This document shows positions 6,721 through 16,941 of a stretch of DNA of 64,000 bases, piece by piece (position 1 is the first letter of the stretch; every line of letters begins with the position of its first letter). Source of the stretch: Lachnospiraceae bacterium (GTDB taxonomy: Bacteria > Bacillota > Clostridia > Lachnospirales > Lachnospiraceae). The stretch is from NCBI GenBank assembly GCA_014804675.1, contig JAAUZH010000004.1, positions 188,390 to 252,389 of the forward strand. Reading direction: 5' to 3'. The position numbers were made by a program, and so were the translations under genes. The notes under the pieces are model-generated. The model was not told the DNA's origin. It saw only the letters and a program-made list of their open reading frames with translations, and did not search any database.

Positions 6721-8727
6721 ATGAATCAGTCAGAAAACAGTCAATTCTTAGGGAATGAGAAAATCTCAAAGCTGATGCTGAAATTTTCCATCCCCTGCAT
6801 ACTCTCTCTTTTGGTGAGTGCACTCTATAATATTGTTGACCAGATTTTTATCGGCAACAGTGAATTAAGCGCTTTGGGAAATGCAGCCACCGGTGTGGTA
6901 TTTCCGATTTTTATTATTGCACAGGCTTTTGCATGGTGCTTCGGTGACGGATGTGCTGCTTATCTCAACATCTGCCAGGGTAAAAAAGATACTCAGTCCG
7001 CCCATAAAGCAATCGGTACCGGCATTGTGGTAACCTTGTTTGCGAGCCTGATACTAATGGCGATTTTTTTCCCGCTGAAAATACAGCTTCTAACCTTGTT
7101 CGGCGCATCGGAAAACAGCATTGGTATGGCAGTGGAATATTTCAATATTATTCTGGCATTTTTTCCGGCATATATGTTGTCTAATATGATGAATGCAGTC
7201 ATCCGTGCAGACGGAAGTCCTGCATGGTCTATGGCTTCCATGCTGCTTGGCGCAATCATCAACATCATTTTGGACCCTGTATTTATTTTTGGCATGCACT
7301 GGGGCATGACGGGAGCTGCTCTTGCAACCATCATCGGGCAATGTGTTTCTTTCATCATCAGCCTGATTTATTTCTTCCGTACAAAAACCTTTAAGCTCAC
7401 AAGCAAAAGTTTTATTCCTGATTTCAAAGCTTTTTCAGGAGCATTAAAACTAGGAGCTTCTTCCTTTATTACGCAGATGACTATTGTAATTATTTCCATG
7501 GTCTGCAACATTATGCTGGCAAAATACGGAGCAATGTCGCAGTATGGCGTGGATATCCCCATTGCAATCATCGGAATTGAAAGCAAGGTTTTTACCGTTG
7601 TTATTAACTTAGTTGTTGGAATCGTGCTTGGATGCCAGCCAATTATCGGCTACAATATCGGTGCGAAGAAATATGACAGAGTCAAACAGTTATATAGATC
7701 AATCCTTATGTGTACGGTTATAATCGGTCTCGTATCCACTTTGCTGTTTGAGTTTGCTCCAAGGGCCGTTGTTGGTATTTTCGGACAGCCTACAAATATT
7801 CCGAATCCCGAAGACTATTGGATTTTTGCACAAAAAACGTTCCGCATTTTCCTTTCACTTGTTACGTTTACCTGCACCATAAAAATGACCTCTATTTTCT
7901 TCCAGGCGGTGGGAAAACCGATACAGGCAGTGGTTGCCTCTATGATTCGGGATATCGTCTGCTTTATTCCGCTGATCCTCATCCTTCCCGCTTTTTTTGG
8001 TATCGAGGGCATTTTATATGCTGCACCCATTGCCGACTTCATTGCCATGATCATAGCGGCTTCCCTGACCGTTGCCTATATGAGAACACTAAAAGGTGAA
8101 GCTGCTCCTAAGGAAAAGGATGCTGTAATCAAATCTTCCAAAAAAGGCGTTATTATCACCATTGCAAGAGAACACGGCTCTTCAGGAAAACAAATCGGCA
8201 AGATTGTTGCCGAAAGGCTGGAAATCCCCTTCTATTATAAAGAAATGACAGCGCTTGCTGCACAGGAAAGTGGATTAGATAAGGAGTTTATTTCTAATCT
8301 GAATGCCAATTCTCCAACCTTAATGCACGACTTGTATTTAAGCACCAACGTGATACAGCAGGCGGTGATTGCACAGGATAAAGTCATACGCAAAATTGCT
8401 GACCATGGAAGCTGTGTAATTGTAGGAAGAGCTGCAGATTATGTTCTGCGTGACTATGCTGATACTGTAAGAATTTTCATCTATGCGCCAAAAGAAATAA
8501 AAATACAGCGGGTTATGGAGGTTTATGGAGACAGCCGGGAAGCTGCGGGCAAAAACATCCATCGCTCTGACGAAGCAAGAGCCGCTTATTACAAAAACAT
8601 CTCTGGAAATACCTGGGGAGACAGGCAAAATTATGAACTGCTTGTAGACAGCTCTGCTGGTCTTGAAGCTTGTGCAGATGTTATATGTGAGTACATTCAT
8701 TCCTTAAAAACAATTAAATCACAGTAA
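6721..8727 (+). CDS. MATE-family transporter fused to a cytidylate-kinase-like domain
   Basis: 668 residues. Residues about 1-455 form a 12-span MATE transporter (opening with KLMLKFSIPCILSLLVSALY and the NIVDQIFIG motif), which exports cationic compounds in exchange for Na+ or H+. After a short linker (GEAAPKEKDAV), residues about 475-660 form a cytidylate-kinase-like domain (ITIAREHGSSGKQIGKIVAE, then CVIVGRAADYVLRD), a P-loop-type fold that would face the cytoplasm. A free-standing relative of this domain is at 49460. The ribosome site is AGGAGG. The purpose of the fusion is unknown: nucleotide binding could gate transport, or the domain could modify a substrate. The gene is preceded by a leader terminator. 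Confidence 0.88.
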   Translation: MNQSENSQFLGNEKISKLMLKFSIPCILSLLVSALYNIVDQIFIGNSELSALGNAATGVVFPIFIIAQAFAWCFGDGCAAYLNICQGKKDTQSAHKAIGTGIVVTLFASLILMAIFFPLKIQLLTLFGASENSIGMAVEYFNIILAFFPAYMLSNMMNAVIRADGSPAWSMASMLLGAIINIILDPVFIFGMHWGMTGAALATIIGQCVSFIISLIYFFRTKTFKLTSKSFIPDFKAFSGALKLGASSFITQMTIVIISMVCNIMLAKYGAMSQYGVDIPIAIIGIESKVFTVVINLVVGIVLGCQPIIGYNIGAKKYDRVKQLYRSILMCTVIIGLVSTLLFEFAPRAVVGIFGQPTNIPNPEDYWIFAQKTFRIFLSLVTFTCTIKMTSIFFQAVGKPIQAVVASMIRDIVCFIPLILILPAFFGIEGILYAAPIADFIAMIIAASLTVAYMRTLKGEAAPKEKDAVIKSSKKGVIITIAREHGSSGKQIGKIVAERLEIPFYYKEMTALAAQESGLDKEFISNLNANSPTLMHDLYLSTNVIQQAVIAQDKVIRKIADHGSCVIVGRAADYVLRDYADTVRIFIYAPKEIKIQRVMEVYGDSREAAGKNIHRSDEARAAYYKNISGNTWGDRQNYELLVDSSAGLEACADVICEYIHSLKTIKSQ

Positions 8728-8747
8728 CAGAATTGTTTTTTCATTAT

Positions 8748-8805
8748 AAAAATGCCACCTGTCATCAGACCGGCAAAACTGCCCTTGCTGACAGGTGGCA
8801 TTTTT
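8748..8805. terminator. Bidirectional terminator
   Basis: A 17-base perfect stem (8748-8764 with 8789-8805) with A and T runs on its two sides serves the converging MATE-kinase and LysR genes. Confidence 0.85.
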
Positions 8806-8810
8806 TATTA

Positions 8811-9716
8811 TCACACAGCAAAGCTACAACTAGCCTGTGCTGCCGCCAGAAATCGTTTCACTGCTTCCGATGGCTTCGGAGCATGAAGCAGACCGTAAGG
8901 AATGCTGTACTCCCATTCTACCGGAATAATCTTTAAAAGGGGATGTACATTAGCCCAGCCCGAAATAGCCAATAGCACGTCATTGCTGTTTTCACAACGG
9001 TTAAAGACATTCATACTGTAAAAATCAAAATCCACAATGTGTATCTGTCCATGATTTTGCCAGATATCATCTCTCAAACGGTCTACATGATGGCTCCAGT
9101 CCCGGCGCATCAGCATCAGATTTTCCCCATACAAATCTTCTATGTGCAGCCTGTCCTTTGCTGCAAGCCTGTGATGGACGGAAACCGCACAGCAGAACTG
9201 CTCACGGGATAATTCCAGCCCTGCGCAGCTTCTCAAATCCAGCATGGTTTCATCAAAAATGCCTCCTATCACATCAATATTCCTGCCCAGATTTCCTAAT
9301 ATTTCCCTGGCATTTTCCGGCGTGTTTTCAAAAGGGACAATCTGAAATTTGATATCCGGGCAATGAACCTGAATTTTGGGCCATAATTGCATCAAAAGCT
9401 GAGCCGGGGTCATGGGAGAAGTTCCAATCCGTATCACATTGGTATCCTCCTGCATGGCATTTTTCGCTCTTATTACCGAATCCTTACAATATTGTATAAT
9501 ATATTTGGTATCCTGATATAAAGATTTTCCGGCTTTTGTTAAAATCAGACCCCTATGGGTCCTTTCAAACAGCTTTACATCCAAAGACTCCTCTAACAGA
9601 TTGATTTGTTTGATGACCGCAGTCGGAGTGATATAGGATTCTTCTGCAGCTTTATTGAAGCTGCCGGCATCCGCCACACGCAAAAAGGTTTCCAATTGTG
9701 AATTATACATTCGCAA
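8811..9716 (-). CDS. LysR-family transcriptional regulator
   Basis: 301 residues, a typical LysR length. The N-terminal winged helix-turn-helix covers residues 4-62 (LETFLRVADAGSFNKAAEES, then INLLEESLDVKLFERTHRGL). A periplasmic-binding-like effector domain follows. The effector and targets cannot be read. It converges on the MATE-kinase gene and shares a terminator with it, so it is not obviously the regulator of that gene. The last residues are rich in Ala and Ser, without special motifs. The start at ATG 9716 gives the usual position of the DNA-binding helix. Confidence 0.88.
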   Translation of the reverse strand: MRMYNSQLETFLRVADAGSFNKAAEESYITPTAVIKQINLLEESLDVKLFERTHRGLILTKAGKSLYQDTKYIIQYCKDSVIRAKNAMQEDTNVIRIGTSPMTPAQLLMQLWPKIQVHCPDIKFQIVPFENTPENAREILGNLGRNIDVIGGIFDETMLDLRSCAGLELSREQFCCAVSVHHRLAAKDRLHIEDLYGENLMLMRRDWSHHVDRLRDDIWQNHGQIHIVDFDFYSMNVFNRCENSNDVLLAISGWANVHPLLKIIPVEWEYSIPYGLLHAPKPSEAVKRFLAAAQASCSFAV

Positions 9717-9770
9717 TACCTTCCTTTACAAGAAACATCCATCCAAAACCCAAGTCAGCGAAAGGAAACT

Positions 9771-10400
9771 TTATATAATATCAATAGGCCCCTGCTGTCC
9801 CTCTTCCTTTGCATCAGACCCGCTACTTTGCCCTTCGGCGACCTCTGGTTCTTCCGTCTCTTCCACCGGGCGAAGCTGGGTTCTGTTCTCGCTTACAATA
9901 TCATAACAGCCCTTTAAGGACATAATCAGATTCTCATATTTGGCATTGGCAATATCCATGGAATGGGAAATGATATTTTCCAGATTTCCCAACAAATCAT
10001 CAGTGTATTGTACGGCAGCATCCCTCATGGCATTGGCTTCCAATGTGGCATTATCCAATATTTCCTGCGCCTGGTTAGTGGCAAGTGCCACGATTTCATT
10101 TGCCTGTGCATATGCCTGCTGCATGATTTCGTGCTCATTAATCAATTCGTTGGTATGTACCGTAGCCTCATTGATCAACTCTTCTGCTTTTTCCCTTGCA
10201 TCATTTAAAATTGCTTCTTTATTGCTGATAATCTTCTGATAACGCTTGATTTCATCAGGCGTCTTCATGCGAAGCTCTCTTAAAAGCTCGTCAATGGTAT
10301 CTTTATTGACAATAATCTTCGTATTGGAAAGAGCCTGATATTTGCAGGAATCAATATATTCTTCAATTTCATCAATTAACTGTTCTATTTTGCTGCTCAT
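9771..10400 (-). CDS. Coiled-coil protein resembling V-type ATPase subunit H / DivIVA-like
   Basis: 209 residues, almost wholly helical, with long alanine- and glutamate-rich stretches (REKAEELINEATVHTNEL, QAQEILDNATLEANAMRD) typical of coiled coils in V-ATPase subunit E/H or DivIVA-like proteins. The C-terminal 40 residues are acidic, disordered and Ser/Gly-rich. There is no V-ATPase operon nearby. The gene follows coaD by 12 bases, an arrangement I associate with Clostridia. A role in organising the cell pole or division machinery is possible but not shown by the sequence. The ATG at 10400 has an AAGGAGG ribosome site. Confidence 0.65.
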   Translation of the reverse strand: MSSKIEQLIDEIEEYIDSCKYQALSNTKIIVNKDTIDELLRELRMKTPDEIKRYQKIISNKEAILNDAREKAEELINEATVHTNELINEHEIMQQAYAQANEIVALATNQAQEILDNATLEANAMRDAAVQYTDDLLGNLENIISHSMDIANAKYENLIMSLKGCYDIVSENRTQLRPVEETEEPEVAEGQSSGSDAKEEGQQGPIDII

Positions 10401-10412
10401 GGGTAAGCCTCC

Positions 10413-10904
10413 TTATCTATGCTTATGACCGTATTTCTCGTAAATCATTTCTGCTACAAAATCCGGAACACACTGGGAAACATCTCCATGAAAGCTTGCA
10501 ATTTCCTTTACGCTGGAAGAGCTTAAATATGCATATTCTAAACTCGTAGTCAAAAATACCGTATCTAAACTGCCTTTGGAAAGAGTCCGGTTGGTCTGGG
10601 CAATCTGTAATTCATATTCAAAATCCGTAACTGCCCTGAGACCTCTGATTGCAATATGAACATCCTTCTTGCTGGCATAATCAATTAATAAGCCGGAAAA
10701 GCTGTCCACTTTTACATTGGGCATCTCTTTCGTAACTTCTTTCAATATATTAACACGTTCTGTCACGGAAAACAATGCAATTTTATTTACATTATCCAAA
10801 ACACTTACTGTCAATTCATCAAACATTGTGGCAGCACGCTTAATTACATCCAAATGTCCATAAGTTACCGGGTCAAAGCTTCCGGGATAAATTGCTGTTT
10901 TCAT
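10413..10904 (-). CDS. coaD: Phosphopantetheine adenylyltransferase
   Basis: 163 residues, the usual length. It transfers AMP from ATP to 4'-phosphopantetheine, the penultimate step of coenzyme A synthesis. The N-terminal [16 protein letters not shown] contains the nucleotidyltransferase T/HxGH motif, and the C-terminal [16 protein letters not shown] is the second nucleotide-binding motif (ISSSxVRE type). The start overlaps the rsmD stop by four bases (ATGA), so the two are translationally coupled. The rsmD-coaD order is common in Firmicutes. Confidence 0.96.
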   Translation of the reverse strand: MKTAIYPGSFDPVTYGHLDVIKRAATMFDELTVSVLDNVNKIALFSVTERVNILKEVTKEMPNVKVDSFSGLLIDYASKKDVHIAIRGLRAVTDFEYELQIAQTNRTLSKGSLDTVFLTTSLEYAYLSSSSVKEIASFHGDVSQCVPDFVAEMIYEKYGHKHR

Positions 10905-11467
10905 GTTACGCTCCTTCTTACAAAAATATGCTGATTGGTTTTATATTTCTTTTGTTTTACCAACTCATATCCAAGCTCATCCAGATAAGAAATATCCGTA
11001 TCCAATGCTGCTTCAAAAATAATCAGCGTATCCTCCGAAATTAAGGCAGATACAGTAAAGTATTCCAATACCTTCCGTTCTAATTCCATTCCATAAGGAG
11101 GGTCCATAAAAACAATGTGGAAAGGCTCTTTCCTGGCAGAAAGCTCCAACGACTGCAAAGAAACAAAAACATCCTGCTTCATGATCACAGCTTTCTCAAA
11201 ACATTTCGTATGCTTTAAATTTTTCTCAATACAGGCAAGGGCTGTTTTATTGTTTTCCACAAAAACAGCTTCCCTTGCCCCCCGGCTAAGTGCTTCGATT
11301 CCTATGGAACCGCTTCCGCTGAACAAGTCTAAAAAACGACAATCCGGCAGTGAGAACTGAATCATATTAAATAACGTTTCCTTAATCCGGTCTGTAGTTG
11401 GTCTTGTGTCCATCCCTTCCGGAGTTTCCAGCCTTAAGCTTCTGGCTGTTCCTGCAATAACTCTCAT
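10901..11467 (-). CDS. rsmD: 16S rRNA (guanine966-N2)-methyltransferase
   Basis: 188 residues, the family's normal length. It methylates G966 of 16S rRNA on the assembled small subunit. It begins [18 protein letters not shown], then [11 protein letters not shown], the SAM-binding loop [19 protein letters not shown] and the catalytic DPPYG (MDPPY), all diagnostic of RsmD. It lies 10 bases after parC and overlaps coaD, so it is in the parE-parC-rsmD-coaD transcript. Confidence 0.95.
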   Translation of the reverse strand: MRVIAGTARSLRLETPEGMDTRPTTDRIKETLFNMIQFSLPDCRFLDLFSGSGSIGIEALSRGAREAVFVENNKTALACIEKNLKHTKCFEKAVIMKQDVFVSLQSLELSARKEPFHIVFMDPPYGMELERKVLEYFTVSALISEDTLIIFEAALDTDISYLDELGYELVKQKKYKTNQHIFVRRSVT

Positions 11468-11477
11468 GCTGCACCTC

Positions 11478-13715
11478 TTATACTCGGACTTTTACACCCT
11501 TTGTATCCCTTTTTCCAAGTTTTAATTTATTTAATTCAATTTCCTTTTCCTTGTAAAGAATGGTCTGTTCCACTGCATTCTGTGTATAATAAACCTGCTC
11601 TACATAATCATCCTTTGTAAGCTTCATTCCCCGGACACCGATAGCGCCTTTTTTCTTTTCCGGAATTTCCTCTAACGGAAATCTAAGAAAATAGCCGTCC
11701 TTTGTCTGAAGTACGATATTCCGCTGTTCCTTTAATATCTCAACGCTGACTACCTGATCCCCTTCGGCTAATTTTGTAGCTGAAACGGTACGCTTTGCCA
11801 CGTCAAATTCACCACCGTCCACCATTTTTAGCATGGACTGGCTGGTAGCAAATACTAACCGGTATAAATTCAAATCAGACTGGCTTGCAATCTGTATCAG
11901 TTCTTCCTTAGAAGAATTGAAATTACTTACGTTGTCAATTGGTATGCCCTTGTCCCGGAATTTTCCAAAGGGCAAATCTGCCACCTTAAAGGTATGCAGC
12001 TGTCCTGAATTCGTAAAAATGCAAATCCTGCCGGTATTCTTACAGGAAAATACATATTTATTTTCTGTATGTGCCGCTTCTTTATTCCTTTCATAAGTAG
12101 GAACATCAATGGTTTTTGCATATCCGAAGCGGTCCATCAAGAAATATACTTCCATTTCCTCCATTTTCTTTTCTTCATAAACCGCTTCTTTCGCATTTTC
12201 AATGGAGGTCTTCCGCTTCCTGCCAAACTCCTTTTTTATGGCATCCAACTCATTGATGATGACCTGTGCCATAGAATCATGCCGTTCTAAAATATCCTCA
12301 TAACGGTAAATATTTGCCATGGTCTCCTCGTGTTCCTTCATCAATGCTTCGATTTCCAGACCAATCAACTTATATAAACGCATTTCCAGAATGGCATTTG
12401 CCTGCCGCTCTGAAAACATCAGCTGGGCTGCCATGATTTTAGAGCCCTTGGATTTAAATTTGATTCCATCGGTAATTCCCTCCGTCAGACATGCCTTTGC
12501 CATGTTTCTGTCCTTGGAGCCCCGAAGGATTTCTATAATCAGATCGATTACGTTGCATGCCTTGATCAGACCTTCCTGCACTTCCTTTTTTTCCAGTTCC
12601 TTTTCCAATAAAGTCTTATATTTCCGGGAAGCAACTTCAAATTGAAAATCCACGCAATGCCGTATAATTTCTTTCATGCCCATTGTTTCCGGCCTGCCGT
12701 CGGCAACCGCCAGCATATTCACGCCAAAGGTATCCTCTAAACGCGTCTTTTTATAAAGCATATTGATAAAGTTTTCCACATCCGCATCTTTTTTTAGTTC
12801 AATCACAAAGCGAATGCCCTCTTTGGAAGACTGGTTGGAAATATCTACAATATCATTTGTCTTTTTAGCTTCTGCCAGGGCTGCCACATCACTTAGGAAT
12901 TTGCCAATATTGGCTCCCACCATAGGATAGGGAATTTCAGAAATAATCAAATTGGTCCTTCCTGCTTTTCCCTTTTCCAGCTCTACCTTTCCCCGAAGCT
13001 TAATCTTTCCTGTTCCGGTTTCATAAATCTGCAGCAGTTCATCCTGATTGCAGACAATTCCTCCGGTAGGAAAATCCGGTCCTTTCACATAGCGCATCAG
13101 TTCCCTTGTGGAAATATCCGGATTTTTCATATATGCCTTGGCAGCATCAATGACTTCCGCCAGATTATGGGGCGGTATGCTGGTTGCCATACCTACTGCA
13201 ATGCCTTCTGCACCGTTTACAAGCAGATTGGGAATCTTTACCGGAAGGACGCTTGGTTCCTTTTCTGTTTCATCAAAGTTTGGAACAAAATCCACCACAT
13301 TTTTATCAAGATCAGCCAGAAAAGCTTCCTGAGTAATCTTTTGAAGCCTGGCTTCCGTATAACGCATGGCTGCTGCTCCGTCTCCTTCAATGGAACCAAA
13401 GTTGCCGTGACCATCCACTAACGGAAGTCCCTTTTTGAAATCCTGGCTCATTACCACCAGCGCCTCATAGATGGAACTGTCGCCGTGAGGATGATATTTA
13501 CCCATAGTATCCCCTACGATACGGGCGCTTTTCCGATAAGGCTTATCCCATTTAATTCCAAGTTCATGCATATCATAAAGGGTCCTTCTCTGTACCGGCT
13601 TCAGTCCGTCCCTCACATCCGGAAGGGCTCTTGCAATAATAACGCTCATGGCATAGTCGATATAGGATTTTTCCATCACTTCCGAATATTCTGTTTTGAT
13701 TATTTTTTCTTCCAC
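11478..13715 (-). CDS. parC: Type IIA topoisomerase subunit A (topoisomerase IV ParC-type)
   Basis: 745 residues. It is the DNA-cleaving subunit, with the active-site Tyr119 in [11 protein letters not shown], the quinolone-pocket segment [11 protein letters not shown] at 75-85, and a C-terminal beta-pinwheel. The pinwheel lacks a clear gyrase box (QRRGGKG); the nearest motif is [11 protein letters not shown], and the protein is shorter than typical GyrA. This favours ParC or a second gyrase-like pair. The partner subunit is 12 bases upstream. The start is GTG at 13715 with AGGAGG eight bases before it. Gyrase proper is expected near dnaA, outside this window. Confidence 0.85.
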   Translation of the reverse strand: MEEKIIKTEYSEVMEKSYIDYAMSVIIARALPDVRDGLKPVQRRTLYDMHELGIKWDKPYRKSARIVGDTMGKYHPHGDSSIYEALVVMSQDFKKGLPLVDGHGNFGSIEGDGAAAMRYTEARLQKITQEAFLADLDKNVVDFVPNFDETEKEPSVLPVKIPNLLVNGAEGIAVGMATSIPPHNLAEVIDAAKAYMKNPDISTRELMRYVKGPDFPTGGIVCNQDELLQIYETGTGKIKLRGKVELEKGKAGRTNLIISEIPYPMVGANIGKFLSDVAALAEAKKTNDIVDISNQSSKEGIRFVIELKKDADVENFINMLYKKTRLEDTFGVNMLAVADGRPETMGMKEIIRHCVDFQFEVASRKYKTLLEKELEKKEVQEGLIKACNVIDLIIEILRGSKDRNMAKACLTEGITDGIKFKSKGSKIMAAQLMFSERQANAILEMRLYKLIGLEIEALMKEHEETMANIYRYEDILERHDSMAQVIINELDAIKKEFGRKRKTSIENAKEAVYEEKKMEEMEVYFLMDRFGYAKTIDVPTYERNKEAAHTENKYVFSCKNTGRICIFTNSGQLHTFKVADLPFGKFRDKGIPIDNVSNFNSSKEELIQIASQSDLNLYRLVFATSQSMLKMVDGGEFDVAKRTVSATKLAEGDQVVSVEILKEQRNIVLQTKDGYFLRFPLEEIPEKKKGAIGVRGMKLTKDDYVEQVYYTQNAVEQTILYKEKEIELNKLKLGKRDTKGVKVRV

Positions 13716-13727
13716 AACGGCTTCCTC

Positions 13728-15650
13728 CTATACATCCAAAATCGCTTCATTGGCACGTTCATAGATAAATGCTTTTCTGGGAGGTACATCTGTGCCCATA
13801 AGCATTTCCGTTATTTGGGAAGCAAGGCGGCTGTCTTCGATTTCCACCTGCTTTAAAATCCTCGTCTCCGGGTCCAAGGTAGTTTCCCAAAGCTGCTGGG
13901 CATCCATTTCCCCAAGCCCCTTGTACCTTTGCAGGGTAAAAGGCCCCTTATGTCTTTTTCTGTATTTTTCCAATGCCTTATCGTCATATAAATATTCTTC
14001 TTTTCCTTTACTGGGCATGGCTTTATATAAAGGAGGCATGGCAATATACACATGTCCTTCCGAAATCAGCTCCGGCATGAAACGATAGAATAAGGTTAAT
14101 AAAAGGGTGGAAATATGAGCGCCATCCACATCCGCATCTGCCATAATAATGATTTTATTATATCTTAACTTGGTAATATCAAAGTCATTTCCATAGCCTT
14201 CCGAAAAGCCACAGCCAAAGGCATTGATCATTGTTTTGATTTCCGCATTGGCTAATACCTTGTCAATGCTTGCCTTCTCCACATTCAAAATCTTTCCACG
14301 GATTGGCAGAATAGCCTGATAAGCACGATTTCTGGCCGTTTTGGCACTGCCGCCTGCCGAATCCCCTTCCACAATGAAAATCTCACATTTGGAAGCATCC
14401 TTGGACTCGCAGTTTGCCAGCTTTCCATTAGAATCAAAGGAATATTTCTGCTTGGTCAGCAGATTGGTCTTGGCCTTTTCCTCTGTCTTACGAATCTTGG
14501 CAGCCTTCTCTGCACAGCCGATAATATTCTTTAAGGCTTCCAAATTCCGGTCAAAATAGCGGACGATTTCATCTCCCGTCACCTTGCTGACTACCTTGGC
14601 GGCATCCTGATTGTCCAGCTTTGTCTTGGTCTGTCCTTCAAACCGGGGATCCGGATGCTTGATAGAAACCACAGCAGTCATCCCGTTACGCACATCAGCA
14701 CCGGTAAAATTGGGGTCCTTTTCCTTTAAAACATTCAACTGCCTTGCATAATTGTTGATAACGGTAGTGAACATGGTCTTAAAACCGGTTAAATGAGTAC
14801 CGCCTTCCGCATTGTAGATATTATTACAGAATCCAAGCACGTTTTCATGAAATTCATTCACATATTGAAAGGCCACTTCAACGGCAACCCCTTCACTTTC
14901 CCCGGAAAAGTAAATCACATCATGAATCGCATCTTTGGATTTATTCATGTCCTTGATGAATCCTCTGATTCCTTCCGGCTCATGAAAGGTGGTATGTTCA
15001 ACCTCTTCTCCCCGCCTGTCTTCAAATTCTATCGTCAGCTCAGGATTTAAATAAGCGGTTTCATGAAGTCTGCTCATCACTTCCGAGCCTTTAAACCTTG
15101 TCCGGTCAAAAATGGTGTCATCGGGAAGAAAATTGATTTCCGTTCCAGTTTCCTTCGTCTTTCCCACAACAGGCAAAAGCCCGTCCTGAAGCGGGATAAC
15201 CGGAACTCCTCTTTCATATTTATCTTCATAAATATATCCTCCTTTTTTGACCCTTACAGTCAAAAAGGTGGACAGGGCATTTACTACCGAGGAGCCTACT
15301 CCATGAAGTCCACCGCTTGTTTTATAGGCGGAATCATCAAATTTTCCTCCTGCATGAAGTGTGGTAAATACAAGACGTTCCGCACTCATGCCTTTTTCGT
15401 GCATTTCTACGGGAATTCCCCTGCCGTTATCCGATACAGTTGCAGAACCGTCCTTTTCCAATGTTACATAAATATGGGAACAAAACCCGGCCAAATGTTC
15501 ATCTACCGAATTATCTACGATTTCATATATTAAGTGGTTTAACCCTTTTGTGGAAACACTTCCAATATACATACCCGGTCTTTTACGAACGGCTTCCAGT
15601 CCTTCTAATACGGTAATGCTGGAGGCATCGTATGTATTCTTGTCTGACAT
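13728..15650 (-). CDS. parE: Type IIA topoisomerase subunit B (topoisomerase IV ParE-type)
   Basis: About 640 residues from the ATG at 15650 (MSDKNTYDASSITVLEGL); a further in-frame ATG at 15707 would add 19 basic residues. The GHKL ATPase domain has EIVDNSVDEH, DNGRGIPV and GGLHGVGSSVVNALS. The TOPRIM domain has IVEGDSAGGSA and DADVDGAHI, and the C-terminal YKGLGEMDAQQLWETT motif binds the A subunit. Together with the downstream gene it relaxes and decatenates DNA. The length matches ParE or Firmicute GyrB. The promoter region next to palindrome copy A has not been resolved. Confidence 0.88.
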   Translation of the reverse strand: MSDKNTYDASSITVLEGLEAVRKRPGMYIGSVSTKGLNHLIYEIVDNSVDEHLAGFCSHIYVTLEKDGSATVSDNGRGIPVEMHEKGMSAERLVFTTLHAGGKFDDSAYKTSGGLHGVGSSVVNALSTFLTVRVKKGGYIYEDKYERGVPVIPLQDGLLPVVGKTKETGTEINFLPDDTIFDRTRFKGSEVMSRLHETAYLNPELTIEFEDRRGEEVEHTTFHEPEGIRGFIKDMNKSKDAIHDVIYFSGESEGVAVEVAFQYVNEFHENVLGFCNNIYNAEGGTHLTGFKTMFTTVINNYARQLNVLKEKDPNFTGADVRNGMTAVVSIKHPDPRFEGQTKTKLDNQDAAKVVSKVTGDEIVRYFDRNLEALKNIIGCAEKAAKIRKTEEKAKTNLLTKQKYSFDSNGKLANCESKDASKCEIFIVEGDSAGGSAKTARNRAYQAILPIRGKILNVEKASIDKVLANAEIKTMINAFGCGFSEGYGNDFDITKLRYNKIIIMADADVDGAHISTLLLTLFYRFMPELISEGHVYIAMPPLYKAMPSKGKEEYLYDDKALEKYRKRHKGPFTLQRYKGLGEMDAQQLWETTLDPETRILKQVEIEDSRLASQITEMLMGTDVPPRKAFIYERANEAILDV

Positions 15651-15824
15651 AACCTTTTTCTTTCCTTTCTTAAATCCACTTTCCGGATTGTTTTTTCTAC
15701 TTATCATATGCCGGAATCCCCTGCAAAATAACAGGCTATTCCGGAAATTTCCATAAGTACACAGAATGTATTATAGCATAAAATCGGGGGAAATCAAAGA
15801 AAAAAAGATTGGGGGATTTGCGGT

Positions 15825-16012
15825 GGGATTTGAATATCCGGACGTAGGAGAAGCCCTGTCATATAGCAGTCTTACGGGCACGTTTTCACTCTGCAAAGAC
15901 GCAGCAGTACTAATGCCCCAAAGAACGTGGCGTAAGGACTGGCAACTTTGCCAAGGCCCGTAAGACTGCTATATGACAGGGCTTCTCCTACTGGGTATTG
16001 AAAAGTCTTCTA
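15825..16012 (-). repeat. Palindromic intergenic element, copy A
   Basis: Perfect 35-bp arms (15844-15878 and 15957-15991) enclose exactly 78 nt. The head GGGATTTGAATATCCGGACG and tail CTGGGTATTGAAAAG are shared with other copies. On the minus strand the loop holds GCAAAG/CTTTGC, a long imperfect hairpin, and GTGAAAAC, where other copies have GCGAAAGC: a paired change that keeps the GNRA hairpin. It lies between the degV stop and the parE start. Confidence 0.85.
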
Positions 16013-16034
16013 CAATTGAAAAACTGCAAATTGA

Positions 16035-16913
16035 TTAAAGTTTCTTTGTCACTGCAATTGCCAGAGAGCCTGGACCGATATGGCAGGCAATGCTCAAAGA
16101 TAAGGGGTCCATATGAATCTCATATCCTGGAAATTTTTCCATTAGCTCATTCTTTAACACTTCAGCAGCCTCTCTGTCCTTGCTATAGGCTATCTGCAGC
16201 CTTACGCCCGGCTCTTTTCCTTCTTCGGAAAGTCCTCCAAACCGGTTCTTGATGTCATTTTCTATGGCTGTCATCATAATGGATTTTCCCTGATTTTTTG
16301 TACGGGCTTTTGCAAAGGCATCCAGCTTGTCTCCCTGTATCTGCAGAACCGGCTTTAATTTTAACAAGGTTCCAAGGGCAGCCGCTGCCGGAGTGATCCG
16401 TCCGCCTTTTTTCAAATAATACAAAGTATCCAGCATAATATAAATACTGGAATTGAATTTATCCTCTTCCAATATTTCTTTTATTTCTGCTCCCGTTTTT
16501 CCTTCCTCTGAAAGCCTGATGGCATCTAAAACAGACTGGCGCTGGGTTACAGAAATCCTCTGATTGTTCACCACATGTACTTTTCCGGCAAATTCCTCTT
16601 CCTCCGAAAGCATACGGGCAGTCTGACAGGAGCCGCTTAAGCCGCTGGACATGGGAATATGAACCACTTCATCATATTCCTTTAATAGCGTTTTCCATAA
16701 ATCCATAACAGAATCCGGTGAAGGCTGGGAGGTGGAAATCTCCGCTCCTGCCTCCAGTCTTTCATAAAATCCTTCCTGGGTTAAAGAGATATCCTCAAAA
16801 AATGTCTCTTCATTGATCATAAAAGGCATCGGCAGCACCGTAATGCCCATTTCTTCTCCCTGCTTCTGTGTAATGCCGCTGTTGCTGTCGGTCATAATTG
16901 CTATTTTTTTCAT
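16035..16913 (-). CDS. DegV-family fatty-acid-binding protein (FakB-like)
   Basis: 292 residues, a normal DegV length. It begins KKIAIMTDSNSGITQ, has the serine-rich binding motif EISTSQPSP, and HIPMSSGLSGSCQTARM, which holds the carboxylate-binding serines. DegV proteins (FakB) bind a fatty acid and present it to the kinase FakA. A FakA gene lies two genes upstream in the same cluster, which supports that role. It follows recG by about 30 bases in the same direction. The chain-length preference cannot be read. Confidence 0.88.
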   Translation of the reverse strand: MKKIAIMTDSNSGITQKQGEEMGITVLPMPFMINEETFFEDISLTQEGFYERLEAGAEISTSQPSPDSVMDLWKTLLKEYDEVVHIPMSSGLSGSCQTARMLSEEEEFAGKVHVVNNQRISVTQRQSVLDAIRLSEEGKTGAEIKEILEEDKFNSSIYIMLDTLYYLKKGGRITPAAAALGTLLKLKPVLQIQGDKLDAFAKARTKNQGKSIMMTAIENDIKNRFGGLSEEGKEPGVRLQIAYSKDREAAEVLKNELMEKFPGYEIHMDPLSLSIACHIGPGSLAIAVTKKL

Positions 16914-16941
16914 GGTTTCCTCCCTGTGTCACCAAATATTT

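Noticed and set aside
11478..15650. Reading the two topoisomerase genes as gyrA and gyrB
   Set aside because: The A subunit is short and lacks a standard gyrase box, and there is no dnaA or recF neighbourhood, so the topoisomerase IV name was preferred; a second gyrase-like pair remains possible.
15766..15963. A 65-residue plus-strand reading frame over palindrome copy A
   Set aside because: It is read out of the palindrome itself, has no convincing ribosome site, and its counterparts in other copies are not conserved as protein.
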